This document shows positions 8,851 to 17,686 of a stretch of 64,000 bases of DNA, one piece after another; position 1 is the stretch's first letter, and each line of letters opens with the position of its first letter. The stretch is from Clostridium_S neuense (GTDB taxonomy: Bacteria; Bacillota; Clostridia; Clostridiales; Clostridiaceae). Location: assembly GCF_045310695.1 (NCBI RefSeq), contig NZ_JBJIAA010000006.1, positions 124,001-188,000 of the forward strand, given 5' to 3'. Under the pieces are notes generated by a model. That model did not search any database and was not told the origin of the DNA. It saw only the letters and a program-made list of their open reading frames with translations. Position numbers and translations under genes: made by a program.

Positions 8851-9818
8851 GCTGTTTTATTGAAATTCCTAGTTATATTTTTAGCCTTCTCTATTTCTTT
8901 ATTTTCCTTATTGGTTATAAATATAGCTTCTCCTTTCCTTTTGTATCCTCCTCTTAACCTTCCACAGAAATATACAAGTGTTTTATAGCTAAATTTATTT
9001 TGCTCATAAAAATAAACTGCAACACTTATATTTTGTATATGTTCACAAACTCTTTCAAAATCATTTGTTATAATTATAGCCCCATTAACTTTATTTAATA
9101 CATTTTTAGAACTATTATCTTTTCTATACAATAAGATTCTTTTATCAATTCCCAATTTTGAATATGTTAAATATCCAAATAAATTTAGCATCATATTTTC
9201 ATCCGAAATTGGTATTACTACATTGTTCTTTATATTTATAAACCACTTAAGGTATTCAAATGCTACAAATGGCATATCTTTATTTATATTTACTCCTGTA
9301 GTTATAATTCTAGGCTCTACTATAGGCAGCATATCATTTCTAGCTGGTATATATATGGTTCTACAATTATCTAACATACTTTCAATTGAATACGCTATCA
9401 CTCTACAATTATCATTTTTTAAGCTATCTAAAAGCTCTATTATTTCAATTCTACTGTATTGAGATAAGCTTCTTATATCATCATAAATAATCATGTCAAA
9501 TCTTAAATTTAAATGAAATGCATTTTCATAGTTTGATACAACAACTTTAGTATCTTCATGCAGCTCATTTCCTCTATAATAAGAATATTCCTTAACCTGT
9601 GAATTATCCTTTATTAGTTTTAGAATTTCCACATTTCCATCCTTTTCTTCTGTAATGTACAATATCTTGTTACCAACTTTTACATTTTCAATTATTAATT
9701 CCAAAAAAACCTCACAGGTATTGTAAGGAGGAGAAACTATATTAAGATATTTTTCTTTTCCAAAATTCCAGTTAAGTATATGCTTCAATATATTTTGGTA
9801 ACCTTCAATTTTACCCAT
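8823..9818 (-). CDS. Degenerate ComFA-like helicase-related protein
   Basis: 331 residues, shorter than authentic ComFA (about 450). The C-terminal end looks like helicase motif VI of ComFA followed by its tail (FCGRLRGGYKRKGEAIFITN ... AKNITRNFNKTAWE), and it sits directly before comFC as ComFA does. The Walker A region reads SPPYNTCEVFLE with no GKT, and the DEAD-box position reads IIYDDIRSL. ATPase activity is therefore doubtful and the zinc finger is absent. AAAGGAAAG precedes the ATG. The frame is intact, so it is probably expressed. Part of a recD2-comFA-like-comFC operon. Confidence 0.6.
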   Translation of the reverse strand: MGKIEGYQNILKHILNWNFGKEKYLNIVSPPYNTCEVFLELIIENVKVGNKILYITEEKDGNVEILKLIKDNSQVKEYSYYRGNELHEDTKVVVSNYENAFHLNLRFDMIIYDDIRSLSQYSRIEIIELLDSLKNDNCRVIAYSIESMLDNCRTIYIPARNDMLPIVEPRIITTGVNINKDMPFVAFEYLKWFINIKNNVVIPISDENMMLNLFGYLTYSKLGIDKRILLYRKDNSSKNVLNKVNGAIIITNDFERVCEHIQNISVAVYFYEQNKFSYKTLVYFCGRLRGGYKRKGEAIFITNKENKEIEKAKNITRNFNKTAWEEGLFSI

Positions 9819-9842
9819 AAAAACTTTCCTTTCAAATAATAA

Positions 9843-12059
9843 TCAATTTTCTTTTCCATTTATTATTTCAGTTATTCTCCATTCAAGTCCTGAGTATCTA
9901 GTAAAACCCTTATTATTGCTTATCATAAATTGAATAGCTTTTTTTTGACCTACAATAACTACAAGCTGTTTAGCCCTTGTAATTGCCGTATATAAAAGAT
10001 TTCTATTCATAAGAAGAGGAGGACCAACAAAAGATGGCATAATTACAACCGGAAATTCACTTCCCTGGCTTTTATGGATGGTAACAGCATATGCAAGAGA
10101 CAACTCATCAAGATTAAGTCTTTCATATACAACTTCTCTTTCCTCATCAAACAAAACCACCAAATTATTGTCTTCATCTATATCAGATACAAAACCTATA
10201 TCGCCGTTAAATACTCCCTCTCCTTCCTTCTCTCCTTCTCCTCCTTTTCTCTTCCATTTAATCATATAGTTATTTTTATTTTGCATAACCTTATCGCCTA
10301 CTCTAAAGATAATATCTCTATACTTAATTTCCTTTTTAAATTTATCTTTAGGATTTAACACCTGCTGAAGGTTATTATTCATGTTTATAACACCCAAGGT
10401 TCCTTTTTTCATTGGAGTTATTATTTGTATATCTCTTATACTATCCCATTTCCTGTTATACTTAGGAAGTCGCTCACAACTCAAACTCAATATAGTATTT
10501 AATATAATGTCATGCTTTTCTTCGCTTATAAAATAAAAATCATTATTCTTCTTATTTAATATTGGCATTTCTCCATCATTTATTTTGTGAGCGTTAACTA
10601 TAATCATGCTTTCCTTAGCCTGCCTAAATATTTCTTTAAGCTTAAATACCTTAACGCAATTACTTTCTATTAAATCGCGTAAAACATTGCCTGGTCCAAC
10701 TGATGGAAGTTGATCAACATCACCAACTATGATAAGTCTTGTGCCAAGTCCTATAGCCTTTAGCAAGCTATGCATAAGCATTATATCTATCATTGAAGCT
10801 TCATCTATTATAACTACATCACACTGCAATATAGATTCCTCTGTTTTTTCAAAAAAATCTTCATCTTCATAGCCAAGTTCTAGCATTCTATGAATAGTTC
10901 TAGCCTCACTTCCCGTAGCTTCCGACATCCTTTTTGCAGCTCTCCCGGTTGGTGCAGCCATAAATACCTTCATCGATAACTCTTCAAATATAGACGTTAT
11001 GCATCTTATTATTGTGGTTTTTCCTGTTCCGGGTCCCCCTGTTATAATCTCAACTCCATTAGTAATTGCCCCTTCTATCGCATCTTTTTGTGATGCTGCA
11101 AATTCTATATTGTTTTCTTTTTCAAATTCTTTTATTTTAGAATTTATATCTATTTCAATTTCCTTGTATTTATCATAAGCAAGAGTTATTATTTTTCTTG
11201 TAACTCCGAGTTCACTATAATAGTACGGCATTGTATAAACACAATTTTCATTATTTATAATCTCAACTTTTAATTTTTGAGAAAGCGTACATTCATATAT
11301 TGCTTTTTCAATATCGTCTTTACGAACCTGAAGTATCTTAATAGAATCTCTTATTAAGTCTTCAATTGGCATATATGTATTACCCATTGCACAAAACTCA
11401 TTTACTACATAAGTTATTCCACTTTGAATTCTAAAAGGAGAATTTGCTTCTATCCCAAGACTTCTAGCAATCTTATCTGCAGTTTTAAATCCAATGCCAG
11501 AAATTGTATCGGTAAGTATGTATGGATTTTCTTTTACAACCTCTATGGCTTTTGATTTATATTTTTTATATATTTTTACACACTGATTAGGAGTAACTCC
11601 ATATGTCTGAAGAAAAATCATAATGTTTCTTATTTCCCTTTGCTGTGAATAGGATTCATATATAAGCTCTATTTTTTTATCTCCTATTCCTTCAATTTCT
11701 CTTAATCTATATACATCGTTGTCAAGTATTTCTAGTGTTTTATCTCCAAACTTATTAACTATTTTTTTTGCTGTTACAGGGCCTATTCCAGAAATAACTC
11801 CCGATGCTAGATACTTTTCAATTCCAACCAACGAGTTTGGTAAAACTTCATCACATTTTTCCACTTTAAATTGTTGACCAAACTGCGGATGAACAGTCCA
11901 TTCTCCTGAAACTTTAAGTGATTGTCCTTCCATTATATATGGTATACATCCAGTTATGGTTATTTTTTTAGAATTTTCATCCTCGGTTACTGCAACCACA
12001 TAACCATTTTCTTCATTTTTAAATACAATTGATTCAACCACGCACTGAAGTTCTTCCAT
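9843..12059 (-). CDS. recD2: RecD2 5'-3' DNA helicase
   Basis: 738 residues from the ATG at 12059, which has AAGGAG 9 nt upstream; longer frames run through that site. Order: OB-like N-terminal domain (1-70), tandem helix-hairpin-helix (about 85-135: SGIGPVTAKKI, IEGIGDKKI), an N2 domain with another HhH (SGIGFKTADKIA), and a superfamily 1B helicase core. Walker A is GGPGTGKTT (341-349), Walker B is VVIIDEASM, and the C-terminal motif is LAYAVTIHKSQGSEF. RecD2 works in repair and replication restart outside RecBCD. First gene of the operon with the comF pair; its own promoter and an odd 5' hairpin lie upstream. Confidence 0.95.
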   Translation of the reverse strand: MEELQCVVESIVFKNEENGYVVAVTEDENSKKITITGCIPYIMEGQSLKVSGEWTVHPQFGQQFKVEKCDEVLPNSLVGIEKYLASGVISGIGPVTAKKIVNKFGDKTLEILDNDVYRLREIEGIGDKKIELIYESYSQQREIRNIMIFLQTYGVTPNQCVKIYKKYKSKAIEVVKENPYILTDTISGIGFKTADKIARSLGIEANSPFRIQSGITYVVNEFCAMGNTYMPIEDLIRDSIKILQVRKDDIEKAIYECTLSQKLKVEIINNENCVYTMPYYYSELGVTRKIITLAYDKYKEIEIDINSKIKEFEKENNIEFAASQKDAIEGAITNGVEIITGGPGTGKTTIIRCITSIFEELSMKVFMAAPTGRAAKRMSEATGSEARTIHRMLELGYEDEDFFEKTEESILQCDVVIIDEASMIDIMLMHSLLKAIGLGTRLIIVGDVDQLPSVGPGNVLRDLIESNCVKVFKLKEIFRQAKESMIIVNAHKINDGEMPILNKKNNDFYFISEEKHDIILNTILSLSCERLPKYNRKWDSIRDIQIITPMKKGTLGVINMNNNLQQVLNPKDKFKKEIKYRDIIFRVGDKVMQNKNNYMIKWKRKGGEGEKEGEGVFNGDIGFVSDIDEDNNLVVLFDEEREVVYERLNLDELSLAYAVTIHKSQGSEFPVVIMPSFVGPPLLMNRNLLYTAITRAKQLVVIVGQKKAIQFMISNNKGFTRYSGLEWRITEIINGKEN

Positions 12060-12095
12060 ATTAAATCTCCTTACTATAAACAAAATACTTTAGTT

Positions 12096-12122
12096 AAAAA
12101 AAAAGATACAGTTATCGTATCT
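12096..12122 (-). terminator. Terminator-like hairpin at the 5' end of the recD2 mRNA
   Basis: On the minus strand AGATAC-GATAACT-GTATCT is followed by eight or more T (12103-12096). It starts only a few bases after the predicted recD2 transcription start and ends 37 nt before the start codon. By form it is an intrinsic terminator; it may act as an attenuator or a 5' protective stem. Confidence 0.65.
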
Positions 12123-12131
12123 CTCCTAACA

Positions 12132-12160
12132 ATTATAGCGTTTTTACATAACTTTCTCAA
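12132..12160 (-). promoter_or_regulatory. Sigma-A promoter of recD2
   Basis: TTGAGA (12160-12155), 17-bp spacer, TATAAT (12137-12132) on the minus strand. Predicted start about 12125. Confidence 0.75.
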
Positions 12161-12293
12161 TTATATGTAATAATAAAACTACTCAAACGAGCTTCTAACT
12201 CATAACTCTTTTCATTATATATTTTACCATTATAAAAAAAACATGCAAACTTTATTTTAAAACACAGGCTGCTTTAAATTTATTATTTTATGC

Positions 12294-12328
12294 AAAAAAA
12301 GACCAATATATATAATACTAGTCTTTTT
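12294..12328 (-). terminator. metK terminator
   Basis: Minus strand AAAAAGAC ... GGTCTTTTTTT, an 8-bp-range stem around an AT-rich loop with a T-run, just after the metK stop codon. Confidence 0.7.
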
Positions 12329-12339
12329 CGCACTATTTT

Positions 12340-13515
12340 CTAAAATAATTTTTTTATTTCTTCAACCTTATCTAATTTTTCCCAAGGAACATCAATGTCA
12401 GTTCTTCCAAAATGCCCATAAGCTGCCACCTGCTTATATATAGGTCTTCTAAGATCTAAATCTCTTATTATTGCTCCAGGTCTCAAATCAAAAACCTTTT
12501 GAACTATTTCAACTATTTTATCATCTGAAACCTTTCCTGTTCCAAAGGTATCAACTTCTATAGAAACAGGTTTTGCAACTCCTATTGCATAAGCAAGTTC
12601 AATTTCTAATTTATCTGCCACTCCAGCTGCCACAAGGTTTTTAGCAACCCATCTTGCAGCATACGCAGCTGATCTATCAACTTTAGTAGGATCTTTTCCA
12701 GAAAATGCTCCACCACCGTGTCTGCCGTATCCTCCATAAGTATCAACAATTATTTTTCTTCCAGTAAGGCCCGAATCACCTTGAGGTCCTCCAATAACAA
12801 ATCTTCCTGTAGGATTTATATAATATTTAGTGTCCTTATCAAGAAGTTCCTCTGGTATTACTGGTTTAATAACTTTTTCAATAATATCTTTTTCAATTTG
12901 TTCATGAGTTGCATCTGGACCATGCTGTGTAGATACAACTATAGCATCAACTCTTACAGGTTTATTATCATCATATTCAATAGTAACCTGCGTTTTACCA
13001 TCTGGTCTTAAATAATCTATAGTTTTATCTTTTCTTACTTCAGAAAGCTTCCTTGCAAGTTTATGTGCAAGTGATATTGGCATTGGCATATATTCTGGTG
13101 TTTCATTTGTTGCAAAACCAAACATCATTCCTTGATCTCCAGCACCAATTGCGTCTATTTTATCCATTTCACCTTTTTTAGCTTCTAATGCTTCATTAAC
13201 TCCCATAGCAATATCACTTGATTGCTCATCTATAGATGTAACTACAGCACATGTATCACAGTCAAATCCATACTTAGCTCTTGTATATCCTATCTCTCTT
13301 ATAGTGTTTCTTACGACACTTGGAATATCAACATAGCAATTAGTTGATATTTCTCCCATTACATTAACAATTCCAGTTGTAACAGTAGTTTCACAAGCAA
13401 CTCTAGCATTTTTATCTCTTTCAAGAAGTGCATCTAAGACAGCATCTGAAATTTGATCACATATTTTGTCAGGATGTCCTTCTGTTACAGATTCAGACGT
13501 AAATAATCTCTTCAT
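12340..13515 (-). CDS. metK: S-adenosylmethionine synthetase
   Basis: 391 residues, family length. Makes SAM from methionine and ATP. Signature motifs are visible: FTSESVTEGHPDKICDQISDAVLD at the N-terminus, GAGDQGMMFGFA, the GGAFSGKDPTKVDRSAAYAAR loop and FDLRPGAIIRDLDL. GGGAGGAATATT precedes the ATG. It is controlled by the SAM-I riboswitch and terminator directly upstream: high SAM should stop transcription before the gene. Confidence 0.98.
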   Translation of the reverse strand: MKRLFTSESVTEGHPDKICDQISDAVLDALLERDKNARVACETTVTTGIVNVMGEISTNCYVDIPSVVRNTIREIGYTRAKYGFDCDTCAVVTSIDEQSSDIAMGVNEALEAKKGEMDKIDAIGAGDQGMMFGFATNETPEYMPMPISLAHKLARKLSEVRKDKTIDYLRPDGKTQVTIEYDDNKPVRVDAIVVSTQHGPDATHEQIEKDIIEKVIKPVIPEELLDKDTKYYINPTGRFVIGGPQGDSGLTGRKIIVDTYGGYGRHGGGAFSGKDPTKVDRSAAYAARWVAKNLVAAGVADKLEIELAYAIGVAKPVSIEVDTFGTGKVSDDKIVEIVQKVFDLRPGAIIRDLDLRRPIYKQVAAYGHFGRTDIDVPWEKLDKVEEIKKLF

Positions 13516-13531
13516 TTAATATTCCTCCCTT

Positions 13532-13568
13532 AAAAAAAATTAAAGTCTCTTCAATAAGAAGAGACTTT
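13532..13568 (-). terminator. SAM riboswitch expression-platform terminator
   Basis: Minus strand stem AAAGTCTCTT / AAGAGACTTT (13568-13559 and 13551-13542) followed by a run of T. The 5' arm contains TCTCTTCTTAT, which can alternatively pair with the GATAAGAGA strand of aptamer helix P1, the expected anti-terminator switch. Confidence 0.88.
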
Positions 13569-13578
13569 TAAATTCAAA

Positions 13579-13682
13579 TCTCTCTTATCTCGCAGAAAAC
13601 TGCAGGAATTGGCACCTTAATGCAAATGCATCGGTTGCCGGGTTTCATCGGGCCATTTCCCTCCACCTCTCTTGATAAGAGT
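13579..13682 (-). promoter_or_regulatory. SAM-I (S-box) riboswitch controlling metK
   Basis: The minus strand has the S-box core in order: CTTATCAAGAGAGGTGGAGG, GGAAATGGCCCGATGAAACC, CGGCAACC, AAGGTGCCAATTCCTGC and a closing GATAAGAG that pairs with the opening CTCTTATC. It sits between the tRNA cluster terminator and metK and is followed by a terminator. A TATAAT at 13701-13696 is the likely -10, with a poor -35. Confidence 0.97.
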
Positions 13683-13713
13683 AACTACAAACTATATTAT
13701 ACACTTTTTAAAC

Positions 13714-13738
13714 ATAAAATAAAAGACACTAATGTGTC
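13714..13738 (-). terminator. tRNA cluster terminator
   Basis: Minus strand GACAC-ATTA-GTGTC followed by TTTTATTTTAT, 9 nt after the last tRNA. Its T-run overlaps the likely metK promoter. Confidence 0.7.
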
Positions 13739-13746
13739 AAAATAAT

Positions 13747-13831
13747 TGGTGGAGGAAGATGGATTCGAACCATCGAAAGCTGAGCTAACAGATTTACAGT
13801 CTGCCCCCTTTGGCCACTCGGGAATTCCTCC
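13747..13831 (-). tRNA. tRNA-Tyr (GTA), copy 2
   Basis: 85 nt with encoded CCA. Anticodon arm GCAGACTGTAAATCTG gives anticodon GTA. The long variable arm is typical of bacterial tRNA-Tyr. It is identical to the copy at 14009-14093. Last gene of the cluster. Confidence 0.96.
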
Positions 13832-13836
13832 ACATC

Positions 13837-13912
<76 letters not shown>

Positions 13913-13927
13913 GTATTAAATTTTGTA

Positions 13928-14003
13928 TGGTGGGCACTACAGGGCTCGAACCTGTGACCCTCTGCTTGTAAGGCAGATGCTCTCCCAGCTGAGCTAAGCG
14001 CCC
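13928..14003 (-). tRNA. tRNA-Val (TAC)
   Basis: 76 nt with encoded CCA. Starts GGGCGCTTAGCTCAG, anticodon loop CTTACAA (TAC, reading GTA), T arm GGTTCGAGCC. Confidence 0.96.
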
Positions 14004-14008
14004 ATACT

Positions 14009-14093
14009 TGGTGGAGGAAGATGGATTCGAACCATCGAAAGCTGAGCTAACAGATTTACAGTCTGCCCCCTTTGGCCACTCGGGAATTCCTCC
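14009..14093 (-). tRNA. tRNA-Tyr (GTA), copy 1
   Basis: First gene of the cluster. Its 85 nt match the copy at 13747-13831, suggesting a recent duplication or gene conversion. Encoded CCA. Confidence 0.96.
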
Positions 14094-14155
14094 ACATTTA
14101 ATTTATTAAACTTTAATTCTCAGTCGGAAGCTTCTCTCTCGCACCGACAAATAGT

Positions 14156-14184
14156 AGTATACATTGATAATATAAAAAAATCAA
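14156..14184 (-). promoter_or_regulatory. Promoter of the tRNA cluster
   Basis: TTGATT (14184-14179), 17-bp spacer, TATACT (14161-14156) on the minus strand. The leader that follows contains GTCGG...CCGAC, a possible stem before the first tRNA. The rest of 14185-14396 holds nothing else I can support. Confidence 0.72.
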
Positions 14185-14396
14185 TTCTTATTATGTACCA
14201 ATACTCATAATTATATTAGTATACGTACTTTTTTCTCGTTATTTCTCCCTTTTAAGCACATGAATGTAAACTGATATACGACATAAATATTTAAACTTTC
14301 TATAGTTTTGCATAATAATATTTTTTTATTTGCATCTACAATAAAAAATAATATTAATTAAAAATTCCTCATATAGATTATTAGGAGGTGATTTTA

Positions 14397-14954
14397 TTGA
14401 ACAAAATAAGAACTTTATATAATGCTCCAATGTCTTATTTTAAAATTTCAAACTTCTTGCAAAAATATATAAACGATAATACAATAATTGTATGCATTGG
14501 AACAGACAGATGTATTGGAGATTGTCTTGGTCCTATGGTGGGTACAATGCTAAAAGAAAAGTTTTTCCCACTAAATGTATATGGAACAATTTCTGATCCA
14601 ATACATGCCTTAAATTTAGATAAGAAACTATCAGAAATTAAAAGCAAACATATTGCATCAACAATTATTGGTATAGATGCTTGTTTGGGAGATTCTGAAA
14701 ATATAGGTGAAATACAAATACGTGATTACGCAATACATCCAGGAAAAGGCGTTGGAAAATCACTTCCCGATGTAGGTGAAGTATCTATAATAGGAATAGT
14801 AGATTCATGTGAAAGCAATGAATTATTCACAAATAGAAATATACGCTTAAATTTAATATTTCAAATGTCAAAAACCATAACCCAAGCAATACTTCATTCT
14901 TATTATCTTTATGCTAATTTTAACAATGTGACTTCGATTCCAAAACACAATTAA
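14397..14954 (+). CDS. yyaC: Spore protease-like YyaC (DUF1256)
   Basis: 185 residues from a TTG start at 14397; GGAGG at 14384-14388 is 8 nt upstream, while the GTG at 14388 overlaps that site and is rejected. The fold is related to germination protease GPR. Conserved acidic motifs are GTDRCIGDCLGPMVGTML and GIDACLGDSENIG, then KGVGKSLPDVGEVSI. YyaC-family proteins are sporulation-associated; substrate unknown. Monocistronic and divergent from the tRNA cluster. Confidence 0.88.
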   Translation: MNKIRTLYNAPMSYFKISNFLQKYINDNTIIVCIGTDRCIGDCLGPMVGTMLKEKFFPLNVYGTISDPIHALNLDKKLSEIKSKHIASTIIGIDACLGDSENIGEIQIRDYAIHPGKGVGKSLPDVGEVSIIGIVDSCESNELFTNRNIRLNLIFQMSKTITQAILHSYYLYANFNNVTSIPKHN

Positions 14955-15063
14955 TTACATTTTATTTTTTATATTAATCAAGACAACTCTAACTTTTTAA
15001 ACGACTTCAAATAATAAAATAACCATCCAACGCTATTGACATGGAAGTATTTTTATATAGATT

Positions 15064-15104
15064 ATAAAAAAACAAAATAGAAAGCATATTCTGCTCTCTA
15101 TTTT
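15064..15104 (-). terminator. mbl terminator
   Basis: Minus strand AAAATAGA-g-AGCA ... TGCT-t-TCTATTTT followed by GTTTTTTT, 26 nt after the mbl stop. Confidence 0.8.
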
Positions 15105-15129
15105 GGCTATGTTTAGTTTCACAAATTAT

Positions 15130-16170
15130 TTATCGCTCTATTATAGTTATGTCATCCACTGTTAAATCTAATTTATCTACATAATCAAGGACTTTTCCAG
15201 TACCTAAAGCTACACATGATATAGGATCTTCTGCAACATATACAGGTACTCTTGTAACCTCTTCAATAAGCTTATCTAAGCCATTTAAAAGAGCTCCTCC
15301 ACCTGTCATAGTTATTCCCTTGTCTGATATATCTGCTGCAAGTTCTGGTGGAGTTTTTTCAAGTACTGAATGTGCACAATCTGCTATTGAATTTACAGCT
15401 TCTTTAAGCGCTTCTCTCATTTCTTCTGAAGAAACTTCTACGTTTTTAGGAAGTCCTGTTATAAGATCTCTTCCTCTAATTTCCATATTGTCTTCTATTT
15501 CCTTCTTGTAAGCAGACCCAATATTTATTTTTAGATCTTCTGCCGTTCTTTCACCAATCATTAACTTGTGTTTTTTTCTTATGTACTTTATAATAGCCTC
15601 ATCAAACATGTCTCCAGCTACTTTTATTGAACTTCTAACTACCATGCCACCAAGAGAAATTACGGCTATATCTGTTGTACCACCACCTATATCTATTACC
15701 ATATTACCACTTGCTTTAGTGATATCTAGTCCAGCACCTATTGCTGCTGCTAATGGTTCCTCTATTAAACAAACCTTTTTTGCTCCTGCGTTTACAGCAG
15801 CATCCTTTACTGCTCTCTTTTCTACGCCAGTAGCCTCACAAGGAACACATATAACAATTTTAGGTGCAGACATTCTTCTTTTTCCACAAGCTTTTTGTAT
15901 AAAATGCTTAAGCATCTTCTCTGTTATATCATAATCAGAAATAACTCCATCTCTTAATGGACGTATTGCAACGATACTTCCGGGTGTTCTTCCAATCATC
16001 TGCCTCGCTTCTTCGCCAACCGCTAATACCTCGTTTGTATTACGATTTATAGCAACAACAGATGGTTCTTTTAAAGTTATCCCTTTTCCTTTTAAGTATA
16101 CAAGAACGGTAGCTGTACCTAGATCTATACCCATATCATTTCCTATACTAAAAAACATTCCTCTATTCAC
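15130..16170 (-). CDS. mbl: MreB-like actin homologue Mbl
   Basis: 346 residues. Actin-like ATPase that forms membrane filaments guiding lateral cell-wall synthesis. Phosphate 1 loop is GIDLGTATVLVYLKGKG, phosphate 2 is VIDIGGGTTDIAVISLGG, and the adenosine motif is ITMTGGGALLNGLD. The spoIIID-mbl order is that of Bacillus subtilis, so I call it Mbl rather than MreB. The GTG start at 16170 (MNRGMFF) has AGGAG 5 nt upstream; an ATG four codons later lacks correct spacing. Confidence 0.92.
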   Translation of the reverse strand: MNRGMFFSIGNDMGIDLGTATVLVYLKGKGITLKEPSVVAINRNTNEVLAVGEEARQMIGRTPGSIVAIRPLRDGVISDYDITEKMLKHFIQKACGKRRMSAPKIVICVPCEATGVEKRAVKDAAVNAGAKKVCLIEEPLAAAIGAGLDITKASGNMVIDIGGGTTDIAVISLGGMVVRSSIKVAGDMFDEAIIKYIRKKHKLMIGERTAEDLKINIGSAYKKEIEDNMEIRGRDLITGLPKNVEVSSEEMREALKEAVNSIADCAHSVLEKTPPELAADISDKGITMTGGGALLNGLDKLIEEVTRVPVYVAEDPISCVALGTGKVLDYVDKLDLTVDDITIIER

Positions 16171-16257
16171 TCCATCTCCTACGTTTATTTTTCACTATTT
16201 CAATATTATGGAAATACATAAAAGTATCTCCTTTATACTATTATAGTAGGAATGTTT

Positions 16258-16512
16258 TTAACCTTCAATAGCTTTGTATTTCATTTTAGTAGCTTTGCCA
16301 CCTCTTATATGTCTCTCTGCTTTATTAAGTTCAAGTACGCCCTTAGCCATTTCAGCTATTTGAGGATTTATTTGAGGTAATCTCTCTGTCATATCCTTGT
16401 GTATAGTACTTTTACTTACACCAAATACTTTAGCAGTTTTCCTTATAGTAGCTTTAGATTCGATAATATACTTTGCAACTTCCATAACTCTTTCCTCAAT
16501 GTAATCTTTCAA
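16258..16512 (-). CDS. spoIIID: Sporulation transcription factor SpoIIID
   Basis: 84 residues, family length. DNA-binding regulator of mother-cell genes during the sigma-E stage. Helix-turn-helix: TIRKTAKVFGVSKSTIHKDM (about 22-41), followed by the basic C-terminal helix. Start is TTG at 16512 with GGAGG 8 nt upstream. It lies directly before mbl as in Bacillus. Confidence 0.97.
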   Translation of the reverse strand: MKDYIEERVMEVAKYIIESKATIRKTAKVFGVSKSTIHKDMTERLPQINPQIAEMAKGVLELNKAERHIRGGKATKMKYKAIEG

Positions 16513-16611
16513 AGTTGCTACCTCCTTAACCCTTCTATTTAATAAATATGCGCTTACAATATCATAAATTACTTTTGTAAATTCATTTACAACCTTTTAA
16601 AAATCAAATTT

Positions 16612-17382
16612 TTACTTTGTATTTAAAATTTTTTCTGGGTCAACAGCTAAATATGTTCCATCCTTTTGCTTTTGATCGATTTCAAAATAAACGCAGCTTG
16701 TATCTGTAATTAGTTTATTACTATAATTACTGTCTCCTATTTTTCCTAAACTTTGACCCTGTTTAACACTATCATTTGGTTTTACAGCTATGCTTTTTTC
16801 ATCTAAGTTATCATATATTGTTATATAACCACTGTTATCATTTAAAATAGTGACTTTTCCTCCATCTACAGCTTTAACTACTCCATCCATAGCTGCAGAG
16901 ACACTCATATCTTTATCTGGTTTAATATATTCACCTTGTACGTTAGTATATTTCCCATTTTTTGAATACCATGTATCATACTTAACAGCTACACTTCCAT
17001 TTTGAATTGGTTTTACAAAAAGCTTTTTAACAACATTACTAGTAGATGCCGGTACTGAATTTTGTTCAGTCTTTTTAGTTAAATTAGTATTCTTATTAAC
17101 CTGCTCTGCATTCTCTATATTTTTACTTGCTGCATTATTTTTTTCCTCATCTTTTGATAATTTCATAGAAGTTTTTGAATCTTTATGCGATTTATCCACC
17201 TTCTGTTGTGTTTGTCTAACAGATGAAACGCTTCTACTTTTGGGTTTTAAATTAACGTACGCTGCTACTCCTGCAATAATGCATAAACATACAAATAAAG
17301 CTATATAAAACCCATCCTTCTTAAATAAGTTAATAAATTTACTTTGATTTTTATTTTGGTTTTTATTCCAATCATTGTTCAT
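16612..17382 (-). CDS. spoIIQ: SpoIIQ-like forespore membrane protein with degenerate LytM domain
   Basis: 256 residues from the ATG at 17382 (AAGGAGGTG 7 nt upstream). Basic cytoplasmic tail, one membrane helix (about 26-46, FYIALFVCLCIIAGVAAYV), a charged linker, and a C-terminal M23/LytM fold (about 130-255). The first zinc motif has no HxxxD (VQGEYIKPDKD) and the usual HxH reads CVYFEID, so it should not be an active peptidase. In Bacillus, SpoIIQ pairs with SpoIIIAH across the septum. Placement between spoIID and spoIIID supports the name. Confidence 0.85.
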   Translation of the reverse strand: MNNDWNKNQNKNQSKFINLFKKDGFYIALFVCLCIIAGVAAYVNLKPKSRSVSSVRQTQQKVDKSHKDSKTSMKLSKDEEKNNAASKNIENAEQVNKNTNLTKKTEQNSVPASTSNVVKKLFVKPIQNGSVAVKYDTWYSKNGKYTNVQGEYIKPDKDMSVSAAMDGVVKAVDGGKVTILNDNSGYITIYDNLDEKSIAVKPNDSVKQGQSLGKIGDSNYSNKLITDTSCVYFEIDQKQKDGTYLAVDPEKILNTK

Positions 17383-17402
17383 TACTAACACCTCCTTTTA
17401 GT

Positions 17403-17430
17403 ATTGTGTCCATAACTTAGAAAAAAATAC
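17403..17430 (-). promoter_or_regulatory. Candidate sigma-F promoter of spoIIQ
   Basis: Minus strand GTATT (17430-17426), 14-bp spacer, GGACACAAT (17411-17403). It resembles the forespore consensus GYWTA-N15-GGNNANANT with one base less spacing. Bacillus spoIIQ is sigma-F dependent. Confidence 0.45.
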
Positions 17431-17470
17431 ATTTAATATAATTTTTTTTAGATTTTATTGTAAAAAAATT

Positions 17471-17521
17471 ACGAAGTAACAACACTTAGATATATTAATA
17501 ATCTAAATATTGTTACTTCGT
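17471..17521 (-). terminator. spoIID terminator
   Basis: ACGAAGTAACAA (17471-17482) and TTGTTACTTCGT (17510-17521) form a 12-bp stem, with a further internal TTAGAT/ATCTAA pairing. T-rich on the minus strand after the stem. Confidence 0.8.
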
Positions 17522-17686
17522 TAAAATTTTAAAGATATATATTTAAAATAATTTTATAATTTAATTAATCTACCTTATTGAAAAATAATAAACCAATTAT
17601 AACTATAAGCTAAACAAAGCTCAGTTTTATAATCTTAACCTCAACATTTCCCAACCTTAATGTAATTTCAGCATATCTAATCTACA

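Noticed and set aside
13684..13740. TTGACA (13740-13735) paired with TATAAT (13701-13696) as the metK promoter.
   Set aside because: The spacing is 33 bp, and TTGACA overlaps the tRNA terminator stem.
14388..14396. GTG at 14388 as the yyaC start.
   Set aside because: It overlaps the GGAGG ribosome site; the TTG at 14397 has the right spacing.
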